This document shows, piece by piece, positions 15,541 to 22,405 of a stretch of DNA of 26,590 bases. Numbering within the stretch: the stretch's first letter is position 1; each line of letters begins with the position of its first letter. The position numbers and the translations under genes are program-made. The notes beneath the pieces were generated by a model. It did no database searches. It was not told the origin of the DNA and worked only from the letters and a program-made list of their open reading frames with translations. This DNA is from Paracoccaceae bacterium (lineage in GTDB: Bacteria; Pseudomonadota; Alphaproteobacteria; Rhodobacterales; Rhodobacteraceae): contig RFZH01000008.1 of NCBI GenBank assembly GCA_009920815.1, positions 1 to 26,590 on the forward strand, written 5' to 3'.

Positions 15541-16844
15541 ACCTTTTATTCAGCAACGACAAACGCGGGCACTACCCGTCCAGTTGGTATGCCGCCACTG
15601 CGTCCCCTTTGCCGCCCTTTGCTCCGCTTAATGGACAAACACAGGCAGATGTATGCATCATCGGTGCAGGGTTTACAGGGGTCTCAGCTGCGCTGCACCT
15701 TGCGAAACTTGGCTATGACTGCGTTGTCCTAGATGCGCAGCGTATCGGGTTTGGCGCATCGGGTCGTAACGGTGGACAATTGGGCATGGGCCAGCGAATG
15801 GATCAACGTGACCTGATCAGTTTAATCGGGGATCAAAATGCAGATCTGCTGTGGCAAATGGGCCTTGCGGCGCAGGACCTTGTCAAAGATCTGATCGCGG
15901 CGCACGATATTGGTTGCTATCTAAAGCCCGGCATTGCCTATTTGGGCAACACAAAATCCGACGCAAACGACCTGCGCAACTATGCAGATTTTTTGAACAT
16001 GCGATATGGTGGTGATCATATCCATGCGCTTGATCGCGACGCGGGCCATGCACTTTGCCCCAGCCCCGCCTATCACGGTGGCCTAATTGATCAGAAATCT
16101 GCCCATCTGCATCCTCTACGTTTTGTCCTAGGAATGGCCAAAGCTGCCATTGATCTTGGTGTGCGTTTTTACGAACAAAGCTATGTCCACGCTGTTCGTG
16201 CCGCACATGGCGTGCATCAGGTGCAAACAGATAAAGGTTCGGTCAGCGCGAAACACGTTGTTTATGCAGGCAACGGATATTTGGGTAATCTTGAACGCAA
16301 AACTGCATCTAGGGTCATGCCAATCAACAACTTTATCGCGGCGACTGAGCCTTTGGGGGACGCGATTAACGATGTGCTTGCCAAAGATATTGCTGTCGCG
16401 GATTCAAAATTTGTGGTCAATTATTTTCGCCTCTCTCATGATGGACGGCTGTTATTTGGCGGTGGTGAAAACTATAGTTATCGTTTTCCAAAAGACATTG
16501 CCCAAACAGTTCGCAAGCCGATGCTGGAAATCTTTCCACAGTTGAAAGACGTCAAAATCGATTATGCATGGGGTGGGACGCTTGGGATAACCATGCGACG
16601 AATGCCGTTTTTTAGCCGACTGGGCCAAGGTGAATGGTCTGCATCAGGCTATTCGGGTCATGGCGTGGGCACCGCAACACAGGCAGGACAATTGATTGCA
16701 AATGCGATTCACGGGGACAGCACTGGCTTTGATGCCATGGCACAAGTGCCCTGCCTGCCCTTTCCGGGCGGTTCAATCGCCAAGACACCTTTATTGGTCT
16801 TAGCCATGACGTGGTATAGTTTACGCGACAGGTTTGGTATTTGA
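15537..16844 (+). CDS. PuuB-like FAD-dependent gamma-glutamyl-amine oxidase
   Basis: A 435-residue DAO-superfamily flavoenzyme resembling gamma-glutamylputrescine oxidase. An N-terminal extension (HYPSSWYAATASPLPPFAPL) is typical of this subgroup and precedes the FAD motif VCIIGAGFTGVSAALHLA (GxGxxG at 43–48). GFGASGRNGGQLGMGQR (about 71–87) is the PuuB-type block. Later segments YAWGGTLGITMRRMPFF and YSGHGVGTATQAGQLIA (about 370–386) close the FAD site. Expected chemistry is oxidative deamination of the gamma-glutamylated amine to an aldehyde with release of ammonia and peroxide. An aldehyde dehydrogenase to follow it is not in the cluster. The stop abuts the convergent phaR stop with no base between. 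Confidence 0.9.
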   Translation: MNLLFSNDKRGHYPSSWYAATASPLPPFAPLNGQTQADVCIIGAGFTGVSAALHLAKLGYDCVVLDAQRIGFGASGRNGGQLGMGQRMDQRDLISLIGDQNADLLWQMGLAAQDLVKDLIAAHDIGCYLKPGIAYLGNTKSDANDLRNYADFLNMRYGGDHIHALDRDAGHALCPSPAYHGGLIDQKSAHLHPLRFVLGMAKAAIDLGVRFYEQSYVHAVRAAHGVHQVQTDKGSVSAKHVVYAGNGYLGNLERKTASRVMPINNFIAATEPLGDAINDVLAKDIAVADSKFVVNYFRLSHDGRLLFGGGENYSYRFPKDIAQTVRKPMLEIFPQLKDVKIDYAWGGTLGITMRRMPFFSRLGQGEWSASGYSGHGVGTATQAGQLIANAIHGDSTGFDAMAQVPCLPFPGGSIAKTPLLVLAMTWYSLRDRFGI

Positions 16845-17399
16845 TTATTTGGCCATCTTGGACAGCTTGTCTTGTAAATCAGCAAGCTGTTGTTTGATGC
16901 CTTCTAAATCATCCGCGCTAGTCTTAGAGGACGCATCATTGGGTTTGGCAGTACCCCACGATCCAAATCCACTGGACCATGCATCCATAAACGCCTTTTG
17001 CTGCGCTTGCATTGCCTCAAACCCTGGCATAGACGCCAGTGGGTTTATGCTTGTCATGTTTTCCATCATCTTGGATTGTCCATCGCGCAACATGTCAAAT
17101 GACATCGCTAAAAATTCAGGAACGACAGAGCTGGCCTGCGTCGTGTAGGTCCGAACCAAGTCATTCAGGACATTAACGGGCAGAACATTTTCACCGCGGC
17201 TTTCGTGTTCTGCAATAATTTGCAACAAATATTGCCGTGTAAGATCGTCACCAGATTTAAGATCAACAATCTGTACGTCACGACCGTCTCGAATGAACCC
17301 TGCAATATCTTCAAGCGTGACATAGTCACTAGTTTCAGTGTTATACAAACGGCGGCTTGCATATCGTTTAATGAGTAATGGTTTATCGCCTTCTGCCAC
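16845..17399 (-). CDS. phaR: Polyhydroxyalkanoate synthesis repressor PhaR
   Basis: A 184-residue DNA- and PHA-granule-binding regulator that represses phasin and its own gene until polymer accumulates. The N-terminal block PLLIKRYASRRLYNTETSDY and VTLEDIAGFIRDGRDVQIVD (to about residue 50) is the PHB/PHA accumulation regulator DNA-binding domain. LTRQYLLQIIAEHESRGEN follows. The C-terminus (QQLADLQDKLSKM) is a short coiled coil. I chose the GTG at 17399 because GGGAGG lies five bases upstream; the upstream in-frame sequence (TFFFFCKRVSF) is not family-like. No phaC, phaP or phaZ is in the window. A TGC-rich candidate operator lies just upstream (17415–17448). Inverted repeat ACAGCTTG/CAAGCTGT (16862–16890), inside the 3' end, might act as a terminator for either strand. 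Confidence 0.94.
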   Translation of the reverse strand: MAEGDKPLLIKRYASRRLYNTETSDYVTLEDIAGFIRDGRDVQIVDLKSGDDLTRQYLLQIIAEHESRGENVLPVNVLNDLVRTYTTQASSVVPEFLAMSFDMLRDGQSKMMENMTSINPLASMPGFEAMQAQQKAFMDAWSSGFGSWGTAKPNDASSKTSADDLEGIKQQLADLQDKLSKMAK

Positions 17400-17747
17400 G
17401 ACAGCCTCCCAGAATTGCAGCACTGCGGCAAAGCTTACGCGCTTGCAGAAAAAAAAGAAAGTACCCACATGCCCGAGCACGTCGTTATCGCGCGTTATAT
17501 GTTCAAAATCTCAACAAATTAGGTAATTTATCATGGATCACACAACTATTGATTGATTTCGTGCAAATTGTAATCTATGCTGCATTATCAGGTAAAATGC
17601 GAATATTGCACGGTAAGCTAAAAAACCACGGGGTGATTTTTTCGCAATTGGGGATGGGAAAACGTCGAACATATTTTTTGTAATGTGTTCAAGTAAACGT
17701 CTTTAAATTTACAAAAAACGCCGCCATAGCGTTAGGGGAGACGCATT
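17400..17747. other. 348-base AT-rich intergenic region, phaR to Hint gene
   Basis: Divergent promoter region. It holds the phaR ribosome site, a TGC-rich possible PhaR operator near the phaR end, and from about 17500 to 17730 a strongly AT-rich stretch with no convincing gene. Open frames crossing it lack ribosome sites and family resemblance. The GGGGAG ribosome site of the Hint gene lies at 17735–17740. Confidence 0.7.
17415..17448. promoter_or_regulatory. Possible PhaR autoregulatory site
   Basis: Two TGC-N-GCA elements stand in tandem: TGCAGCA (17416–17422) and TGCGGCA (17424–17430). Beyond them is an outer CTGC…GCAG pair (17423–17426 and 17445–17448) with GCAAAGC/GCTTGC arms. TGC-rich dyads are reported for Paracoccus and Rhodobacter PhaR, which represses its own gene. 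This assignment is by analogy. Confidence 0.3.
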
Positions 17748-18728
17748 TTGGCTAAAAAGGTAAACAGCGACTTCAATATCGATATTGATGGTTGGACGTT
17801 CTCGCACGGCTCGGCAAAATTCAACGCAAGTTCTGGCGTCGATGGCACTGGTGGGATTTATCATAACGACTCTACAAGTAATGACGAATATCTTATCGCG
17901 CCCGATAAATTCTTGGGCAACTTGTTTGGCAAATTCTCGACACTCTCGTTCGATCTCGCTCTCAATAGCGGTAATAACTTTGCGACTAAATCCTTATTGC
18001 TGACCGGAAATGTAACCAAGATACAAATACCGATTGATTATGGGTTTTCATATCCTGCGAATGACGAAGTCTATATTGACAATATAAACCTAGCAGTCGT
18101 TTGCTTTACGTCTGGGACCTTGATCGACACCCCAAATGGCGAACTTGCAATAGAAAATCTATGTGTCGGCGACATGGTTTCAATACTAGGTTCAATACCC
18201 GCAAGACTTAGGTGGATCGGCAAAAAGACTTTTCTAAAAAACGAACTTGAAGCAAACTCTCATCTTTATCCGGTCCGTATTTGTGCAGGCGCATTGGGTG
18301 GAGAGTTCCCACAACGCGATTTATTGGTATCGCGTCATCATCGCATGCTTGTTACGTCCAATATCGCAGGCCGAATGTTTGGCAAAAATGCGGTCCTCAT
18401 TTCCGCAATTCGACTTACAGAACTCGATAGGATCTACGTCGATTATGATGTGACAGAGGTTGAATATTTCCATCTACTGTTTGATAAACATGAAATCGTT
18501 ATTGCCGAAGGCTGTCCATCTGAAAGCCTTTTCACCGGCCCCGAAGCACTAAGGTCTGTTCCAGAGGATGCACGATTGGAAATTTTAGAGATTTTTCCAA
18601 ACCTGCAATCCAATGCGGTCACCGCCTTATCCGCAGCACATATCCCTTCTACAAAACTCCAAAAAAGGTTAATTTCCCGTCACCGAAAAAATGGAAAACC
18701 GATGATTGATGGCCCAATTCAAATTTAA
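17748..18728 (+). CDS. Laminin-B-like/Hint-domain protein
   Basis: A 326-residue two-part protein. Residues about 10–117 resemble a shortened laminin B (domain IV) module: DGWTFSHGSAKFNAS, NDEYLIAPDKFLGN, LSFDLALNSGNNF and DEVYIDNINL. Residues about 118–265 form a Hint_2 domain beginning VCFTSGTLIDTPNGELAIEN with Cys119. SRHHRMLV (195–202) carries the T/S-x-x-H-like site, and the domain ends YFHLLFDKHEIVIAEGCPSE. A basic tail (KRLISRHRKNGK) follows. Hint domains can self-cleave, but this group is mostly uncharacterised. There is no signal peptide; such proteins are thought to be exported by other routes. The start is a TTG with a strong AGGGGAG ribosome site seven bases upstream. The gene is more AT-rich than its neighbours. 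Confidence 0.82.
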   Translation: MAKKVNSDFNIDIDGWTFSHGSAKFNASSGVDGTGGIYHNDSTSNDEYLIAPDKFLGNLFGKFSTLSFDLALNSGNNFATKSLLLTGNVTKIQIPIDYGFSYPANDEVYIDNINLAVVCFTSGTLIDTPNGELAIENLCVGDMVSILGSIPARLRWIGKKTFLKNELEANSHLYPVRICAGALGGEFPQRDLLVSRHHRMLVTSNIAGRMFGKNAVLISAIRLTELDRIYVDYDVTEVEYFHLLFDKHEIVIAEGCPSESLFTGPEALRSVPEDARLEILEIFPNLQSNAVTALSAAHIPSTKLQKRLISRHRKNGKPMIDGPIQI

Positions 18729-18775
18729 CTAAATGGCCAATAGGGATTGCAAATTATACATCCAGTATTGGAACC

Positions 18776-19678
18776 TTAAGCATCCGTTCTTTCGGCGTGT
18801 CGCATGTGTTTTTCGGCATTAGACGGATCAAATTCCCCTTTGATTCCAATACAGACAACGCCCAAAGAATGGTGATCATCCAAAAGATCAAATGCATATC
18901 TGGATCCAACGACGTGGATTAAGGCCGTTCCAGTGGCCGTTTGCACGAACCCTTTAGCACGTGTGATCGTGGGATCGTTAGCAAAGGCTTCGCCCAATGC
19001 CTGCGGATCGATATTGTGATCTGGCGTTATAACTATGCTGTCGAATACCGATTTATGGGTAACGTTTTCCATTGGCCGACGCTGCGCAAACGGGATTGCG
19101 CCAATCAATGCTTCAAGCGCAATCTCTCCATTTGCGATCGGCAAGGATCGTGCGATTGGCGCAACCGTGGAAAGCCAGTCTTTCACGTCCTCTACCACGG
19201 ATGCGTCGACCAAATCGGTTTTTGTCAGCAACAAAAGGTCAGCCTGTTCAAGCTGTGCCAAAATCGTGTCGTGCAAGAACTTGTGTCTAGCATTTTTGCG
19301 GATTTGTTCAACATCTGCCAAAACGATCGTTGCATCTGGGCGTAATCCATAAACCATTCCAACAGTCGTCATGATCGACGCAGGCAAGGCAACGCCAGAG
19401 GCTTCAATCAAGATATGATCGAATGCGGGTGTTGCGTCACGCATGTCTTCCAGGGCGCCGATCATGTCATTGCCGTAGGCACAACACACGCAGCCGCCAG
19501 AGATTGCCATCACGCCATCATTTTGTGCTTCGATCAGGTCCTGATCAATGGCAAGATCACCAAATTCATTTACCAGAATTGCCAACCTAAGACCATTTGC
19601 ACTGCGCAGCATGTGGTTGATTAAGGTGGTTTTACCCGCCCCCAGATATCCACCAATCACTGTAACGGGTATTTTCAT
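18776..19678 (-). CDS. CobW/COG0523-family GTPase (putative metallochaperone)
   Basis: A 300-residue G3E P-loop GTPase. Walker A is GGYLGAGKTT (residues 9–18) and NEFG is at 37–40. The metal-binding C-x-C-C motif is SGGCVCCAYG (60–69, Cys63/65/66), and the guanine-specificity motif is TKTD (152–155). The C-terminal CobW_C-like domain (about 205–290) is short, and the tail EKHMRHAERTDA contains His residues. Family members deliver Zn, Co or other metals to target enzymes. Its start overlaps the amidohydrolase stop by one base (TAATG), so the two are translationally coupled, pointing to the metal-dependent amidohydrolase as the client. There are no cobalamin genes nearby, so a CobW role in B12 synthesis is unlikely. 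Confidence 0.9.
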   Translation of the reverse strand: MKIPVTVIGGYLGAGKTTLINHMLRSANGLRLAILVNEFGDLAIDQDLIEAQNDGVMAISGGCVCCAYGNDMIGALEDMRDATPAFDHILIEASGVALPASIMTTVGMVYGLRPDATIVLADVEQIRKNARHKFLHDTILAQLEQADLLLLTKTDLVDASVVEDVKDWLSTVAPIARSLPIANGEIALEALIGAIPFAQRRPMENVTHKSVFDSIVITPDHNIDPQALGEAFANDPTITRAKGFVQTATGTALIHVVGSRYAFDLLDDHHSLGVVCIGIKGEFDPSNAEKHMRHAERTDA

Positions 19679-21225
19679 TATATTGTAGCTGCCTCAAAAA
19701 TACGGCCACCCTGTACAGTGCCCCAGACTCGAACCTCTTTTAGGGTATCAGGATCAGCCTCAGTAGGATCATCATACAACACGGCGAAATCTGCGCGCTT
19801 GCCAATTTCAATCGATCCAATTTGATCATCCATCTTCATCGTGATCGCAGCGCCCATGGTTACGGCATAAAGCGCTTCTTTGACGCTGATACGCTGGTGT
19901 TCGCCTTGAACCCGGCCCGAGGCGGTTCGGCGTGATGCGGCTGCCCCAGCGGTAAACAACGGGCCAAGCGGCGTCACTGGCGCATCCGAGTGGATCGTCA
20001 TGGGAACGCCTTGATCAAGCGCCGTGCGGCAGGCATTCATACGCTCTGCCCGTTCGGGCCCAACGGTCAGGGCAAAATGTTCGTCCCCCCAATAAAAATG
20101 GTGATTGGCAAACAAGTTCACGCACATCCCCAGCCGTCCCATTTTACGAAATTGCGCCTCAGACGCCAATTGGCAGTGTTGCAAAGTGAAACGATGGTCA
20201 AAATCGGGATGTTTACGCAACGCCCCTTCAAGGGTTTCAATGGCAAGTTGCGTTGCCTCGTCTCCGTTTGTGTGCGTGTGCACCTGAACCCCCGCTGCCA
20301 AAGCGCGTTGATAAATGTCTGCCATTTGATCAGGTGCGATGTACCAAAGACCGTTAGGCGCACCATTATAATACCCGGGCCATTGCAGCCGCGCAGAAAA
20401 TCCTTGGATTGAACCGTCGGCGATCACCTTGATCTTACCCAATTCTAGACGTTGTGTTGACCGATCTTTCAACGAGGCGGTATAGTCCACCAATTCAGCC
20501 GGTGATTTCCCAAGGTTAATACAAAACGCAACCAAACAAACGGGATAATCCGCCTGCCCCGTGACAGTTTCAAATAAGCCGACCAAATCATCGTTCAATT
20601 GTTGCCCAAGGTCAGAGGATGTTGTGACACCCGCCCGAACACACAAGCGCCCATAATTGCGCAAACCTTCTGCATCCGCCGCCAAGAACGCGCGATCCAT
20701 CCCGACATGTTTTCCCGCGGGCATGGTGATTTCGGGACTTTTCAATTCCCCGTTTGGCAATCCATCATCCCCAAGAGGAATACCGGGGTGATTTTGACCA
20801 GGCTTTAGCAAACCCGCCAACTCAAGCCCTTTGGTATTGACGTTCAGAATATGACCAGATGCATGTAAAATCCCAATAGGTCTGGTTGCTGAGACACGAT
20901 CCAAGTCATGACGGGTCACGCGCACGTTATCCATATAAATTGGATCCAACCCCCAGCCTAACAATGGTTCGTTTGGATCATTCATTGTTTTTTTGATCTG
21001 GGACATGCGGTCCACAACATCGTCGACCGTTTTCACACCTGACCAAATCTTGCCATCCGGATCCATGCGATCAAACCAACCAACATAGGTAAATGACCAA
21101 AGCGCGCCTTCCATGGAATGGGCATGACCTTCAATCAGGCCCGGCATGATAACCTTGTCTGCGAAACGCTCATCTAATGTAAACGCGCCCCATGTCGCCA
21201 ATTCATCCAATGACCCTGCGGCCAA
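19678..21225 (-). CDS. Amidohydrolase (YtcJ-like, family 3), N-terminus apparently lost
   Basis: A 515-residue TIM-barrel metal-dependent hydrolase. Metal ligands are visible: IEGHAHSMEG (His34-x-His36), the HTHTNGDEA and LQHCQLA histidines, and the Asp in IHSDAPVTPLGPLF. The C-terminal strand domain reads GKRADFAVLYDDPTEADPD. Relatives carry about 30 more residues before the equivalent of AAGSLDELATWG, forming the small composite domain. Here only a TTG (21225) is available. Upstream, ten in-frame codons (LGKDHVWNNE…) run to a TAA, with no ATG or GTG. The gene is therefore 5'-truncated or starts unusually, and activity is uncertain. Overlap with the CobW-type GTPase suggests metal delivery. 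It is divergent from the LysR gene. Confidence 0.85.
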   Translation of the reverse strand: MAAGSLDELATWGAFTLDERFADKVIMPGLIEGHAHSMEGALWSFTYVGWFDRMDPDGKIWSGVKTVDDVVDRMSQIKKTMNDPNEPLLGWGLDPIYMDNVRVTRHDLDRVSATRPIGILHASGHILNVNTKGLELAGLLKPGQNHPGIPLGDDGLPNGELKSPEITMPAGKHVGMDRAFLAADAEGLRNYGRLCVRAGVTTSSDLGQQLNDDLVGLFETVTGQADYPVCLVAFCINLGKSPAELVDYTASLKDRSTQRLELGKIKVIADGSIQGFSARLQWPGYYNGAPNGLWYIAPDQMADIYQRALAAGVQVHTHTNGDEATQLAIETLEGALRKHPDFDHRFTLQHCQLASEAQFRKMGRLGMCVNLFANHHFYWGDEHFALTVGPERAERMNACRTALDQGVPMTIHSDAPVTPLGPLFTAGAAASRRTASGRVQGEHQRISVKEALYAVTMGAAITMKMDDQIGSIEIGKRADFAVLYDDPTEADPDTLKEVRVWGTVQGGRIFEAATI

Positions 21226-21350
21226 TTCGTTGTTCCAGACATGATCTTTTCCAAGTTACAATTATCACTTGAAAGCCTAGCCAGCTTTGCTACCGTGGAA
21301 AAATGGTATAAATTGTCGAATAAACCCGAAATTTTAGGGGAATGGATCAC

Positions 21351-22286
21351 ATGCACTTTACATTGAAACAATTGCGCTATGTGGAAGCAGCGGGAAGATT
21401 GGGATCAATAGCAAAAGCGGCAGATGAATTGGCTATCTCACAGTCTTCGATCACGGCAGCCATCGATTCACTTGAATTTGGGTTGGACTACGACATGTTT
21501 GTGCGCACTCCAGCAAAAGGCATTCAACCCACCCCATCAGGGATCGAGGCGCTGGAAATGATCCGCAACTTTATTCATCAAACCCGTCAATTCGAATCTG
21601 AATTGCAATCTATTGGTGGGGATGCAACTGGTCTGGTGCGCATTGCCTGCTATGCGACCGCAGCGCCCGCGTTTTTGCCCCCAATCTTACGTGACATAAC
21701 TGTGAATTTTCCGTCGATGTCCATCCAAGTCCTAGAAGGAAACATGGCCTCTATCATTCAATTTTTGGATGAAGGCCGCGCAGATTTAGCCTTTACCTAC
21801 GAAGAGGTAACCCATAGCGGGCATACCTTTTTGCCGTTATTCAAGGCCCCGCCCTACGCCCTTATTTCTGTGGATGATCCCCTGTCTCGGGCAAGCTATG
21901 TGACATTCCAAGATCTGGCACCGCGCCCCATGGTCATGTTGGATTTGCCGCGTACCAAGGAATACTTTCTGAGCCTCTTTGATGCGCATGGCGTGAAAGC
22001 GAACATTGCACATACCTCGCGGTCGGCCGAAATTGTACGCGCTTTGGTCGCGGGCGGATTCGGCTATACCGTGCTAAACATCAAACCCCAAAATGCCGAA
22101 GGCGAAATGACACGCTATAAATCCATCCCCATTCGCGCACCATATGCGAAACCACACAGCTTTGGGATTGTGACCCAAACAGCGGCGCGGCAACCCAAAA
22201 TTGTAACAGCCTTCATTGAACGTTGCCAAGCATTACAAAACAACGGAGCATTTGAAAATATAACAGTTTGGGATACCGACGCCTAA
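21351..22286 (+). CDS. LysR-family transcriptional regulator
   Basis: A 311-residue regulator. The N-terminal winged helix (about residues 3–60) reads LKQLRYVEAAGRLGSIAKAA and DELAISQSSITAAIDSLE. The effector-binding domain (about 90–300) starts LVRIACYATAAPAFLPPILR and includes LDEGRADLAFTYEE. Two ATGs compete: at 21342 the AGGGG site is only one base away, whereas at 21351 it is ten bases away, so I chose 21351. It lies divergent from the amidohydrolase–GTPase pair and directly upstream of the peptide-type ABC operon, and probably controls one or both in response to the substrate. LysR sites are likely within 21226–21350 and 22287–22405. Confidence 0.92.
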   Translation: MHFTLKQLRYVEAAGRLGSIAKAADELAISQSSITAAIDSLEFGLDYDMFVRTPAKGIQPTPSGIEALEMIRNFIHQTRQFESELQSIGGDATGLVRIACYATAAPAFLPPILRDITVNFPSMSIQVLEGNMASIIQFLDEGRADLAFTYEEVTHSGHTFLPLFKAPPYALISVDDPLSRASYVTFQDLAPRPMVMLDLPRTKEYFLSLFDAHGVKANIAHTSRSAEIVRALVAGGFGYTVLNIKPQNAEGEMTRYKSIPIRAPYAKPHSFGIVTQTAARQPKIVTAFIERCQALQNNGAFENITVWDTDA

Positions 22287-22367
22287 AACACTAAAAAACC
22301 GATGATTGAGATATATTAAATCTGTTTTTTACGGGAAATAGGCTGGTCTACGCTTGTTTCATAATAA

Positions 22368-22381
22368 TGTTCAAAAGAACA
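22368..22381. promoter_or_regulatory. Short inverted repeat ahead of the peptide-type ABC operon
   Basis: TGTTC-AAAA-GAACA, 24 bases before the binding-protein start, in the LysR-to-operon gap. It might be part of a LysR operator, but five-base arms are weak evidence. Confidence 0.22.
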
Positions 22382-22405
22382 CGATCCGCTAGGGAGGATA
22401 TATTA

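Noticed and set aside
17378..17683. A 101-codon plus-strand frame across the phaR–Hint gap
   Set aside because: It begins inside antisense phaR sequence, lacks a ribosome site and resembles no family.
22287..22405. A sigma-54 promoter upstream of the family 5 importer
   Set aside because: GG and TTG elements exist near 22345–22357, but the GG-N10-GC spacing is not met.
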